64,000 nt of DNA from Rikenella microfusus (GTDB taxonomy: Bacteria; Bacteroidota; Bacteroidia; Bacteroidales; VadinHA17): assembly GCA_020722575.1 (NCBI GenBank), contig DYKN01000009.1, positions 1-64,000 of the forward strand, written 5' to 3'. The notes under the pieces were generated by a model that was not told where the DNA came from, made no database searches, and worked only from the letters and a program-made list of their open reading frames with translations. Shown one piece after another: positions 44,805-54,036 of this stretch. The position numbers and the translations under genes are program-made. Positions within the stretch are counted from its first letter, which is position 1. Each line of letters opens with the position of its first letter.

Positions 44805-46778
44805 ATGGCCACTGAATACAGATTACTCAACAGGGTATCATTTCCTTCGGATCTTAAAAAGTTAAGCAGGGAAGATCTTTTAATTCTGGCAGAAGAACTC
44901 AGGCAATTTATTATTGATTCAGTTAGCAAAAACCCCGGTCATCTTGGGGCAAATCTCGGTGTAGTAGAGCTTACCATTGCGTTACATTATGTTTTTGATA
45001 CACCATATGATAAAATCATATGGGACGTTGGGCATCAGGCTTATGGACACAAGATTCTTACTGGCCGGCGCGACAGGTTTTATACTAACAGGAAATACGG
45101 GGGTATAAGCGGATTCCCAAAAATGTCGGAGAGTGAATATGATGCTTTTGGCACCGGGCACTCATCAACATCAATATCAGCGGCACTCGGAATGGCAGTT
45201 GCTGCAAATAAAAAGGGAGAAAACCGACAGGTAGTGGCAGTTATTGGCGATGGGGCCTTGACTGCAGGACTTGCTTTTGAAGGCCTTAACAACGCAGGTA
45301 TTCAAAAATCAAATCTCCTGGTTATTCTGAATGACAATAACATGTCAATCGATCCTAACGTTGGCACTCTGAAAGAATATCTTCTCGACATAACAACAAG
45401 TCGTACTTATAACAGGATAAAGGACGAAATCTGGAATATGCTGGGAAAGATTGGCAAACTTGGGCCAAATGCGAGAAGTTTCGTTGCTCAGCTTGATGCA
45501 GGATTGAAAAGCACAATTCTTGATCGCAGTAATCTGTTTGAAGGACTTAACTTCAGATATTTCGGACCTATTGATGGCCATGATCTTCTTCATCTTATTG
45601 ATGTGCTGGACGATCTTAAAAAATTGCCCGGACCAAAATTACTCCATTGCCGTACAATTAAAGGCAAGGGATATAAATATGCCGAAGAGAATCAGACAAA
45701 ATTTCATTCTCCCGGTAAATTCAATAAGGAAACCGGTGAAATAATCGAAGCCTCCCTCCCAGGCTCCCCTCCACAGTACAGCAAGGTTTTCGGCGAGACA
45801 ATGATCGAACTGGCAAAATTAAACAACAAAATTTGTGGAATTACCCCGGCAATGTCTTCAGGATGCGCTCTTGATCTTATGATGAAAGAATTTCCTGACA
45901 GGACATTTGACGTCGGAATAGCAGAACAGCATGCTGTGACCTTCTCGGCAGGTCTTGCAACTCAGGGATTCATACCCTACTGCAATATATACTCCTCTTT
46001 CCTTCAAAGAGCATACGATCAGATAATTCACGATGTAGCCATTCAGAATCTGCATGTTGTTTTTTGCATCGACCGCAGCGGCCTCGTGGGTACTGACGGT
46101 CCAACCCACCACGGTTTCTTCGATATATCGTTCATGAGAAACATACCCAACATGATTGTCTGTGCCCCAATGGATGAAATTGAACTCAGAAACATGCTCT
46201 ATACAGCACAGACATCCAGAATAAATTCCCCTATCAGTATAAGATATCCCAGAGGCTCAGGAATAAATACCGACTGGAAAAAACCTTTCGAAGAAATTGA
46301 AATAGGAAAAGCAAGAATGATAACTGACGGAGAAGATATTGCTGTACTCAGTTTTGGACATCCCGGTAATTTCGTCGTAAAAGCAGTTGAAATCCTCAGA
46401 AAAGAAAATATTTATCCTGCACACTACGATATGAGGTTTGTCTCTCCTCTCGATACCGAAACTCTTCATCATGTTTTCAAGAAATTCCGCAAAATATTAA
46501 CTGTGGAGGATGGTATGCTAAAAGGCGGCTTTGGCAGTGCAATTATTGAATTTATGTCCGACAATGGTTATCATGCAGAAGTAAGGAGACTTGGCATTCC
46601 TAATTATTTCGTTGAACACGGCACACAGGAAGAACTTATTGCCGAATGTGGATTTGATACCGATGGAATCATACGTAATATCAGAGAACTTGTCAGTACC
46701 ATAAATAACTCAAAAGAAATGAACTTCGTCGAAAAAATAAGAAATGTAACCATCAGAAGAAAGAAAAAAATAAGCTGA
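44805..46778 (+). CDS. dxs: 1-deoxy-D-xylulose-5-phosphate synthase
   Basis: First enzyme of the MEP isoprenoid pathway, 657 residues. It condenses pyruvate and glyceraldehyde 3-phosphate with thiamine diphosphate. Motifs: NPGHLGANLGVVELTIALH, WDVGHQAYGHKILTGRRD, the ThDP/Mg site GDGALTAG...NDNNMSI, and the transketolase pyrimidine domain DVGIAEQHAVTFSAG. C-terminal transketolase domain intact (VEDGMLKGGFGSAI). Isoprenoids here feed menaquinone and undecaprenol, relevant to the quinone-linked complex further right, but no operon link exists. Confidence 0.97.
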   Translation: MATEYRLLNRVSFPSDLKKLSREDLLILAEELRQFIIDSVSKNPGHLGANLGVVELTIALHYVFDTPYDKIIWDVGHQAYGHKILTGRRDRFYTNRKYGGISGFPKMSESEYDAFGTGHSSTSISAALGMAVAANKKGENRQVVAVIGDGALTAGLAFEGLNNAGIQKSNLLVILNDNNMSIDPNVGTLKEYLLDITTSRTYNRIKDEIWNMLGKIGKLGPNARSFVAQLDAGLKSTILDRSNLFEGLNFRYFGPIDGHDLLHLIDVLDDLKKLPGPKLLHCRTIKGKGYKYAEENQTKFHSPGKFNKETGEIIEASLPGSPPQYSKVFGETMIELAKLNNKICGITPAMSSGCALDLMMKEFPDRTFDVGIAEQHAVTFSAGLATQGFIPYCNIYSSFLQRAYDQIIHDVAIQNLHVVFCIDRSGLVGTDGPTHHGFFDISFMRNIPNMIVCAPMDEIELRNMLYTAQTSRINSPISIRYPRGSGINTDWKKPFEEIEIGKARMITDGEDIAVLSFGHPGNFVVKAVEILRKENIYPAHYDMRFVSPLDTETLHHVFKKFRKILTVEDGMLKGGFGSAIIEFMSDNGYHAEVRRLGIPNYFVEHGTQEELIAECGFDTDGIIRNIRELVSTINNSKEMNFVEKIRNVTIRRKKKIS

Positions 46779-46823
46779 TAATTAATTATCAAACATCTTT
46801 TAAATTTAAAATTTTAAAAAACT

Positions 46824-47609
46824 ATGAGATTTATTATTATACCGTTAACGATTCTCCTGATAGCATCAGCATGCAAATCAAAGGCCACTTCCGAACAGTG
46901 GATTCCACTGTTCAACGGTAAAAATCTCGATGGGTGGATAATCAAAATCAAAGGACATCCCCTTGGTGAAAACTATAAAAATACTTTCAGAGTAGAAGAC
47001 GGGATATTAAAAGTAAGTTATGATGATTACGAGAAATTTGACACCAGTTATGGCCATATCTTTTATAAAACACCCTTTTCAAGCTATAAGATGAGAATTG
47101 AATACCGGTTTACCGGAGAGCAGTGCCCGGAAGGTCCATCATGGGCATTCCGTAATAATGGTATCATGTTTCACTGCCAATCGCCTGAAACGATGATGAT
47201 TGACCAGGATTTCCCGGTTTCAATAGAGGCACAGCTTCTTGGAGGTGACGGTATCTCGGAACGTCCAACAATGAATGTTTGCACACCCGGCACTCATATT
47301 GTAATAAATGACACATTGATTACCATGCACTGCACAAATTCAACTTCAAAAACCTACCACGGCGATGTATGGGTTACAGCCGAATTGGTGGTATATGGCG
47401 ATAGCATTATTCATCACATAGTCAACGGCGATACTGTACTTACCTATTCAAAACCACAGGTGGGCGGCTCAAATAAACCGGCAGATTATCCTGTTCCCGA
47501 TGGTACGTTGATCAGCGAAGGATATATTGCACTTCAGGCTGAAAGCCATCCTACCGAATTCAGAAAAGTGGAACTACTTGACCTTAGCAATTACAAAAGA
47601 GAAAAGTAA
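46824..47609 (+). CDS. DUF1080 (3-keto-disaccharide hydrolase-like) lipoprotein
   Basis: Lipoprotein of 261 residues (lipobox LIASAC, Cys about residue 17). The rest is one concanavalin-like beta sandwich of the DUF1080 / 3-keto-disaccharide hydrolase family, with WIPLFNGKNLDGWIIK at the start and GYIALQAESHPTEFRKVELL at the end, both hallmarks. Members cleave or bind 3-ketoglycosides, or glucans, in the periplasm. It lies 45 bp after dxs, without functional connection. Confidence 0.85.
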   Translation: MRFIIIPLTILLIASACKSKATSEQWIPLFNGKNLDGWIIKIKGHPLGENYKNTFRVEDGILKVSYDDYEKFDTSYGHIFYKTPFSSYKMRIEYRFTGEQCPEGPSWAFRNNGIMFHCQSPETMMIDQDFPVSIEAQLLGGDGISERPTMNVCTPGTHIVINDTLITMHCTNSTSKTYHGDVWVTAELVVYGDSIIHHIVNGDTVLTYSKPQVGGSNKPADYPVPDGTLISEGYIALQAESHPTEFRKVELLDLSNYKREK

Positions 47610-47695
47610 AAAACAAAAACCAAAAAAATCAGATTTTTTATATTTTCGCAGTCGTCAGGCCGAAAATTTTGCTGGTGTAACAAAGGACAATAATA

Positions 47696-47948
47696 TAGGG
47701 GTAGCAAATTCTGTCATCCCTTCATAAGATAAAAGTTCTTTAAAAGACCATATTATTAAAAGTAAATAGAATATGAAATTCGCCCGGATGGCAGGGCCGA
47801 GCGTAAAATCCCGACATGTTATGTCGGGATAGCGAAGGAGCCAGATTGCAGGGGTGGACAATTCCGCCATCCCTCCATAAGAAAGAAAAAGTTCTTTAAA
47901 AGACCATATTATTAAAAGTAAATAGAATATGAAATTCGCCCGGATGGC
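47696..47948. repeat. Direct duplication carrying the 5' end of the tRNA-Leu gene
   Basis: The segment 47731-47792 is repeated without change at 47887-47948 (62 bp, offset 156), and similarity continues about 35 bp further left in each copy. The shared part ends with the first 11 bases of the tRNA (GCCCGGATGGC), so the left copy is a truncated tRNA start. Between the copies is a perfect hairpin, ATCCCGACAT-gtt-ATGTCGGGAT (47808-47830). Confidence 0.85.
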
Positions 47949-48021
47949 GGAATTGGTAGACGCGCTGGTCTCAAACACCAGTGGCAGCAATGCCGTGGGG
48001 GTTCAACTCCCCCTCCGGGTA
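47938..48021 (+). tRNA. tRNA-Leu (anticodon CAA)
   Basis: A cloverleaf of 84 nt with a long variable arm, as for Leu. Acceptor GCCCGGA/TCCGGGT (first pair G-T), D-arm GGCGGAATTGGTAGACGC, anticodon stem CTGGT/ACCAG with loop CTCAAAC (anticodon CAA at 34-36), variable arm TGGCAGCAATGCCG, T-arm GGGGGTTCAACTCCCCC, discriminator A. CCA is not encoded. It reads UUG codons. Confidence 0.96.
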
Positions 48022-48027
48022 CAGAAC

Positions 48028-48098
<71 letters not shown>

Positions 48099-48205
48099 AG
48101 GGGTTAACACAGGCATCTCCATTCTGATTAAATCTTAGCTATGAAATAGTTAAAAACTTTTATGTAATTTGATTTATTGCTTTATTATGAAAAATTAACC
48201 CCAAT

Positions 48206-49861
48206 ATGCAAAAGAAAATATTGTTCTTTTTTATCCTTTCTCTATTGTTCAGCATAATAATACAGGCTCAATCCTCAATAAAATCTGATCTTGTAATATT
48301 TACTTCAGAGAAAAAAGCTCCACGAGTTAGAACTAATGATAAAGGTCAATTAATTGTAAATGTTTCTGCCAGAGATATTCGCAGGTTCAAATCAGCGGGT
48401 ATAGTTCATTACAGTGATTTTGGAGCAAAAGGCGATGGTAAAACCGATGATATAGATGCCATTGTTGCTACTCATGCATTTGCAAACAAATATGGCCTTC
48501 CAGTAAAGGCTGATGAAGGAGCCACTTATTATCTCAGCGGGAAAGACCGCACAGCAATTATTCAGACAAGCACCGATTTCGGAACTGCGGCTTTTATTAT
48601 CGACGACACCGATGTTATTAACCGGAACTCCAATATTTTCATTGTCAACTCAACACTCAAACCTTTCATACCACAGGGGATTATTTCACTCAAAAAAAAT
48701 CAGGAAAGAATTAATATCCCACTACCCGGCCCATGTCTGATCACTGTAACAGATTCAAATATAAAACGTTACATCCGATTCGGTCCAAACCAGAACAGAG
48801 GATCCTCACAAACAGATATTTTCATCGCTGACAAGGATGGTAAAGTTGATATGAATGCACCTATTATCTGGGACTTTGACCATATTACCGATATCAATGC
48901 CATTCCAATTGATGAAGATACTCTTACCATCTCGGGTGGACGTTTCACCACTATAGCTAACCGCGCTGAATCGAAATATACATATTACAGCAGAGGCATT
49001 GCCGTAAGGCGCTCGAATGTAATCATAAAAAATCTTGAACACCGTATTACCGGAGAAGGAGACCATGGCGCCCCCTATGGAGGATTTATCAATATCCATG
49101 ATTGTGCATATGTGACGCTAATGAATACTGTACTTACAGGACACAGGATTTATCAGACCATAGGTTCAGCTGGAGTTACTGTCTCAATGGGTTCATATGA
49201 TATTTCAGTAAACCGCGCTCTCAGCATTTCCTTCATAAATTGCAGCCAAACAAATGATATAAAAGATAATCGCTACTGGGGAATTCTGGGATCAAATTAC
49301 AGCAAAAACCTGCTTTATGACAGATGTACCTTTTCAAGATTTGATGCCCATATGGGTGTTGCCAATGCTACCATTCGCAATTCCACTCTTGGCCACCAGG
49401 GTATTAATGCTATTGGCTGCGGGGTACTTACCATTGAAAATTCAACCATCTATGGAAGAAATCTTATAAACCTGCGATCAGACTATGGCAGTACCTGGCA
49501 GGGTGAATTCATAATCAGGAACTGTGTTTTTGTGCCGGCAGGTGGCAAACCGGTAATTGCCAGTATCATCGGTGGTTCTAACTCCGGTCAGCATGATTTT
49601 GGTTATGTCTGTTACATGCCGGAAAAAATTACTATAGAAAACCTGTATATCGACGATTCAAACCATCCTGTTAACTATGAGGGACCTGCTATCTTTGCAA
49701 ATTTCAACCCCAAAATGACCGACGAGTCTTACAAGGAAAAATATCCCTATGTTGTTACAAAAGAAGTCCTGCTAAGAAACGTTACCACGGCAAGCGGAAT
49801 GAAATTAAGAGTCAGCGACAATATGTATATGTTCAGGAATGTGAAAGTAATAATTGAATAA
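48206..49861 (+). CDS. Secreted right-handed beta-helix protein
   Basis: Secreted protein of 551 residues, signal peptide 1-22 (ending IIQAQ). After a short segment comes the pectate-lyase-superfamily entry motif VHYSDFGAKGDGKTDD (about 67-83), typical of GH28/GH55 and phage tail-spike folds. Later regions have the short-strand repeats of a parallel beta helix (VIIKNLEHRI, VTLMNTVLTG, LTIENSTIYG, FIIRNCVF). No acidic catalytic pair can be assigned with confidence. Probably acts on, or binds, an extracellular polysaccharide. It is monocistronic. Confidence 0.75.
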   Translation: MQKKILFFFILSLLFSIIIQAQSSIKSDLVIFTSEKKAPRVRTNDKGQLIVNVSARDIRRFKSAGIVHYSDFGAKGDGKTDDIDAIVATHAFANKYGLPVKADEGATYYLSGKDRTAIIQTSTDFGTAAFIIDDTDVINRNSNIFIVNSTLKPFIPQGIISLKKNQERINIPLPGPCLITVTDSNIKRYIRFGPNQNRGSSQTDIFIADKDGKVDMNAPIIWDFDHITDINAIPIDEDTLTISGGRFTTIANRAESKYTYYSRGIAVRRSNVIIKNLEHRITGEGDHGAPYGGFINIHDCAYVTLMNTVLTGHRIYQTIGSAGVTVSMGSYDISVNRALSISFINCSQTNDIKDNRYWGILGSNYSKNLLYDRCTFSRFDAHMGVANATIRNSTLGHQGINAIGCGVLTIENSTIYGRNLINLRSDYGSTWQGEFIIRNCVFVPAGGKPVIASIIGGSNSGQHDFGYVCYMPEKITIENLYIDDSNHPVNYEGPAIFANFNPKMTDESYKEKYPYVVTKEVLLRNVTTASGMKLRVSDNMYMFRNVKVIIE

Positions 49862-50090
49862 CTGCCTTTAAAGAAAACATTATTTAAACTGTATTCCAAT
49901 TAAACATCAACAATATCAATAACTCTTTTTTATTTGAATAAATTAACCACATAAAGCCTCTATTTCAAAATAATAAATATATCAGGAATAATCCTCGCCT
50001 TTTTGTCATATTGATTTCCGTCTCAGCAACCCTGTTTGCATTATCTATTCTCTCTTCTGAACAAATCACCAGCTTTGTTGTTAAATTCAT
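49862..50090. other. Intergenic region before the E2 gene
   Basis: No gene is assigned. In the frame ending at the TGA that overlaps the E2 ATG, a 48-codon stretch without ATG reads as one hydrophobic segment (LFVILISVSATLFALSILS); I see no start codon in it. No promoter box is clear. Confidence 0.5.
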
Positions 50091-51440
50091 ATGAAAACTA
50101 ATGATATACTGCATAATATGGATTTGTTCGAAATAAAAATGCCCAAACTGGGCGAAAGCATAACGGAGGCAACCATAATTAAATGGCTCGTTAGAGAAGG
50201 GGGTACAGTTAAAGAAGATGATCCCCTACTCGATATTGCTACTGACAAGGTCGATTCTGAAGTTCCTTCACCCGTAGCCGGGAGAGTGAAAAAAATATTC
50301 TACAAAGAAAACGATGTTGTTCCCGTGGGTGAAGTTATTGCATTAATTGACACTTCAAGCACATATGGCGAAGATTCCAAAGTTTCTTTTGAAAAATCTG
50401 AGGAATCAGATACTGAAACTGAAATTATAAAAGTTGCAGGGGAAAATGAAGCTTCACAGTCGCATAAAGTGAAAGAGAGCATAACAAAAGAATCTGGGTC
50501 AAGATTCTACTCGCCTCTCGTAATTCAGATTGCCAGGAAAGAAAATATTTCTTTAGAGGAACTTGACAGGATCAAAGGAAGTGGATTAAATGGCAGGGTA
50601 ACAAAGAATGATGTACTGGCATATTTGAAGAATAGAGGACAAAAGGTCGAACAAATGCCTGTTATTCCAGAAAAGGAGACTTCCACAATTACGGAATCAC
50701 CTGTTGAAACAGTTTCTTTTGCTGCGTCGGAAGGTGATGAAATTATTGAAATGGACCGCATCCGGAAGCTTACAGCAGAACATATGATACGGTCAAAACA
50801 CACTTCAGCTCATGTAACAAATATCCTTGAAGCAGACGTAACAGCAATTGTAAACTGGAGAAACAAAATAAAGGATGAATTTGAGAAGCATGAAGGTGTG
50901 AAACTTACCTATCTGCCGGTGATCATAGAGGCTGCAATCAGGGCATTAAGAGATTTCCCAATGTTAAATGCTTCCGTTGACGGCACCAGAATAATACTGA
51001 AGAAAAGAATAAATATAGGTATTGCAGTAGCCCTTGAAGATACAAATCTGATAGTACCTGTAATAAAAAATGCTGATATTCTAAACTTAAGCGGAATTGC
51101 CAGAGAGTTAAACCGACTGGCTTCCAGTGCAAGGAGCCATAAGCTCAGGCCTGAAGATATTCAGGATGGAACATTTACAATAACCAACTTCGGAACATTC
51201 AGAAATACAATTGGCACTCCAATAATTAACCAGCCCCAGGTAGCTATTCTGGGCATAGGCAATATCGAGAAAAAACCTGCAGTTCTTGAAACACCAGATG
51301 GTGATGTAATTGCAATCCGCCATAAAATGTTCCTCTCTCTTACTTATGATCACAGGATTATCAATGGTGCCTATGCCGGGGCATGGCTCAAAAAATTGGC
51401 TGATTATCTTGAATCATTCGATACTACCAGAACAGTTTGA
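50091..51440 (+). CDS. 2-oxo acid dehydrogenase E2 (dihydrolipoamide acyltransferase)
   Basis: Acyltransferase core of a 2-oxo acid dehydrogenase, 449 residues. One lipoyl domain (lipoyl Lys K53 in IATDKVDSE), a charged linker, a peripheral-subunit-binding domain at about 140-185 (SPLVIQIARKENISLEEL), another linker, and the catalytic domain (about 215-449). The active-site motif reads DHRIINGA: His421 is present, but the usual Asp four residues on is Asn425. The frame opens at 50091; the ATG at 50118 (MDLFEIKMPKLGESI) fits relatives better and is the likelier start. E1 follows in 12 bp; no E3 is in the window. Substrate could be pyruvate or branched-chain 2-oxo acids. Confidence 0.9.
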   Translation: MKTNDILHNMDLFEIKMPKLGESITEATIIKWLVREGGTVKEDDPLLDIATDKVDSEVPSPVAGRVKKIFYKENDVVPVGEVIALIDTSSTYGEDSKVSFEKSEESDTETEIIKVAGENEASQSHKVKESITKESGSRFYSPLVIQIARKENISLEELDRIKGSGLNGRVTKNDVLAYLKNRGQKVEQMPVIPEKETSTITESPVETVSFAASEGDEIIEMDRIRKLTAEHMIRSKHTSAHVTNILEADVTAIVNWRNKIKDEFEKHEGVKLTYLPVIIEAAIRALRDFPMLNASVDGTRIILKKRINIGIAVALEDTNLIVPVIKNADILNLSGIARELNRLASSARSHKLRPEDIQDGTFTITNFGTFRNTIGTPIINQPQVAILGIGNIEKKPAVLETPDGDVIAIRHKMFLSLTYDHRIINGAYAGAWLKKLADYLESFDTTRTV

Positions 51441-51452
51441 AAATATAAAAAT

Positions 51453-53495
51453 ATGACAGCAAATAACAAATACCATATAAAAGCGACAGACAAATCCATT
51501 CTTGAGAAATGGTACAGACTTCTTGTATTGGGCAGGACTCTCGACGAAAGGGCTCCCAATTACCTGAAACAGTCAATTGGCTGGTCTTATCATGCACCTT
51601 ATGCAGGACATGATGGCATCCAGCTCGCAATAGGTCAGGTTTTCGAAAAGAACAAAGATTTCCTTTTCCCCTATTACAGGGATATGTTAACAAATCTTTC
51701 AGCAGGTATGACAGCAACGGAAATAATTCTTAATGGAATTTCCAAAGCAACTGATCCTTCGAGCGGGGGTCGTCATATGTCAAACCATTTTGCAAAACCC
51801 GAATGGAATATTCAGAATGTTTCATCCTGCACCGGCAATCATGCTTTACATGCCGTTGGTGTTGCAAGAGCAATAAAAAAATACGGGTCTGATGGAGTTT
51901 CAATTTGCTCGATGGGTGACTCTGCCGCTTCCGAGGGTTATGTTTACGAAGCTGTCAATGGCGCATCGCGGGAACAACTTCCGGTAATATTTGTTTTTCA
52001 GGACAATGGTTATGGCATATCTGTACCAAAAAAAGAGCAAACAGCTAACCGGAAAGTGGCAAACAACTTCTCTGGTTTTAAGAACCTTAAAATTTTTTTC
52101 TGCAATGGTAAGGATGTATTTGATTCAATGAATGTAATGACCGAAGCAAAGGAATATGTCAAAACAACAGGAAATCCTGCCATTGTTCATGCAAACTGTG
52201 TAAGGATTCATTCCCACTCAAATTCTGACCGTCACGAACTTTACCGTGATGAGAATGAAAGAAATTACGTTGCTGCTTATGATCCTGTCGCAAAATTTAG
52301 AAGGCTTCTGCTCCGTTATGGAAGATTTACTCAGAAGGAGCTTGAAGATATTGATAATGAAACAAAAGAAATTGTTTTGAAGGCTCATAAAGAGGCAATG
52401 AGTGCACCCGATCCGGAACCTTCTTCCGTCTTTAATTTTGTAATCCCCGAACCATATCCTGCCTTAAAATATCCCGACGGTACACATAATTTTAATGGCA
52501 AGCCTAAGAAGCTTATTGAAGCCTTAAATGAAACCCTCAAAGCAGAATTCAGACACAATCCCGATACGTTTATCTGGGGACAGGATATTGCCAACAAGGA
52601 AAAGGGGGGCATTTTCAATGTTACAAAAGGTATGCAGAAGGAGTTTGGTAAAGAGAGGGTCTTTAATGCTCCTATTGCCGAGGATTTTATTGTAGGCACT
52701 GCAAATGGCATGAGCAGGTTCAACGACAAAATACGAATTGTTGTTGAGGGGGCTGAGTTTGCTGATTACTTCTGGCCTGCCATGGAGCAGCTTGTTGATA
52801 CCTCGCACGATTACTGGCGATCGAACGGTAAGTTTTCCCCAAACATAACTATTCGGCTTGCTTCAGGAGGCTACATCGGAGGAGGGCTTTATCATTCGCA
52901 GACTATCGAAGGAGCTCTGACAACCTTTCCCGGTATACGTGTTGTTTATCCCTCCTTTGCAGATGATGCGGCAGGATTGCTCAGGAGCTCAATAAGGTCA
53001 AGAGGAACAACAGTTTTTCTCGAACCAAAAGCCCTCTACAACGACCCCAGGGCTGCTGCGCCAATACCAGAAGATTTTGAAGTCCCGTTTGGCAAAGCAA
53101 GAGTAAGAATGGAAGGAGATGACCTTGCAATGATAACATACGGTAACACAACAATCTTCTGCCTTGAGGCAGCTGAAAGACTGCGAAAAGAAAAAGATGT
53201 AACCGTCCGTGTACTTGACCTGCGCTCCCTTAATCCCCTCGACGAAGAAACAATCCTCGAAACAGTAAGGAAAACAGGCAAAGTGATGGTTGTACATGAA
53301 GATAAGGTCTTTGGTGGCTTCGGAGGCGAAATAGTAGCTCTTATTACTGCTAAAGCATTTGAATATCTCGATGGACCGGTTATAAGAGTTGGCTCACTTT
53401 TTACACCGGTCGGATTCAACAAAATACTTGAAAAAACTATTCTCCCCGACACAGAAAAAATATATACAGCCGCTGCGGAACTGCTGAAATATTAA
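51453..53495 (+). CDS. 2-oxo acid dehydrogenase E1, alpha and beta fused
   Basis: Thiamine-diphosphate decarboxylase of 680 residues in which the alpha subunit (about 1-325) and beta subunit (about 345-680) of an E1 heterotetramer are one chain. The ThDP motif GDSAASEG lies at about 156-163, with the closing NGYGISV some 30 residues later. The beta half has EDFIVGTANGMS and the C-terminal transketolase domain (VRVLDLRSLNPLDEETI). Fused E1 enzymes of this type are frequent in Bacteroidota and usually assigned to the branched-chain or pyruvate complex. Operon with E2 before and a flavodoxin 11 bp after. Confidence 0.92.
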   Translation: MTANNKYHIKATDKSILEKWYRLLVLGRTLDERAPNYLKQSIGWSYHAPYAGHDGIQLAIGQVFEKNKDFLFPYYRDMLTNLSAGMTATEIILNGISKATDPSSGGRHMSNHFAKPEWNIQNVSSCTGNHALHAVGVARAIKKYGSDGVSICSMGDSAASEGYVYEAVNGASREQLPVIFVFQDNGYGISVPKKEQTANRKVANNFSGFKNLKIFFCNGKDVFDSMNVMTEAKEYVKTTGNPAIVHANCVRIHSHSNSDRHELYRDENERNYVAAYDPVAKFRRLLLRYGRFTQKELEDIDNETKEIVLKAHKEAMSAPDPEPSSVFNFVIPEPYPALKYPDGTHNFNGKPKKLIEALNETLKAEFRHNPDTFIWGQDIANKEKGGIFNVTKGMQKEFGKERVFNAPIAEDFIVGTANGMSRFNDKIRIVVEGAEFADYFWPAMEQLVDTSHDYWRSNGKFSPNITIRLASGGYIGGGLYHSQTIEGALTTFPGIRVVYPSFADDAAGLLRSSIRSRGTTVFLEPKALYNDPRAAAPIPEDFEVPFGKARVRMEGDDLAMITYGNTTIFCLEAAERLRKEKDVTVRVLDLRSLNPLDEETILETVRKTGKVMVVHEDKVFGGFGGEIVALITAKAFEYLDGPVIRVGSLFTPVGFNKILEKTILPDTEKIYTAAAELLKY

Positions 53496-53506
53496 TCTTA
53501 AAAATT

Positions 53507-54013
53507 ATGGAAAAAACTGCAATAATATATAGCTTCAATACTGTTAAAACAGCTCAGGCTGCAAAACTGATTATAGAAAGTTTTGCTGATGAAAATATAG
53601 ATATGGTTAATGCCGAAGATATTACAGGAGAAAAGTTTCTCCAGTATAAGAATCTTATTCTTGGAGTTCCAACCTGGTTCGATGGAGAACTTCCAAACTA
53701 CTGGGATGAATTTCTTCCCGAACTTGAGGAGCTTGACCTGAAAGGCCGACGAATAGCAATATTTGGCCCCGGCGACCAGAGAAATTACCCTGAAAATTTT
53801 GTTGACGGAATTGGAATTCTCGGGCGTTTCCTTGAAGAAAGGGGAGCTGAACTGGTAGGCTTCACCCCTGCATCAGAATATAATTTCGAGAAAAGTGCTG
53901 CACTCAGAGGTAAGAAATTCATGGGATTGCCCCTGGATTTCGAAAACCAGGCATCCAGAAACAAAGAAAGAATTACCCGATGGGTGAAACAATTAAAAAA
54001 AGAACTCTACTGA
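53507..54013 (+). CDS. Flavodoxin
   Basis: FMN electron carrier of 168 residues (long-chain size). The two isoalloxazine loops look canonical: GVPTWFDGELPNYWDEF and FGPGDQRNYPENFVDGIG. The phosphate loop is unusual, SFNTVKTA instead of the S/T-x-T-G-x-T pattern, lacking the Gly. It could replace ferredoxin as low-potential carrier, which would suit the flavin/Fe-S complex encoded convergently to the right (23 bp gap to the kinase gene). Its own operon, however, is that of the oxo acid dehydrogenase. Confidence 0.9.
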   Translation: MEKTAIIYSFNTVKTAQAAKLIIESFADENIDMVNAEDITGEKFLQYKNLILGVPTWFDGELPNYWDEFLPELEELDLKGRRIAIFGPGDQRNYPENFVDGIGILGRFLEERGAELVGFTPASEYNFEKSAALRGKKFMGLPLDFENQASRNKERITRWVKQLKKELY

Positions 54014-54036
54014 AAATCCGGATATCCTGATTCTCT

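Noticed and set aside
49930..50092. 48-codon frame with a hydrophobic stretch, ending at a TGA that overlaps the E2 ATG
   Set aside because: It has no ATG or GTG start in a useful place and no recognisable family; the hydrophobic run may be chance in AT-rich DNA.
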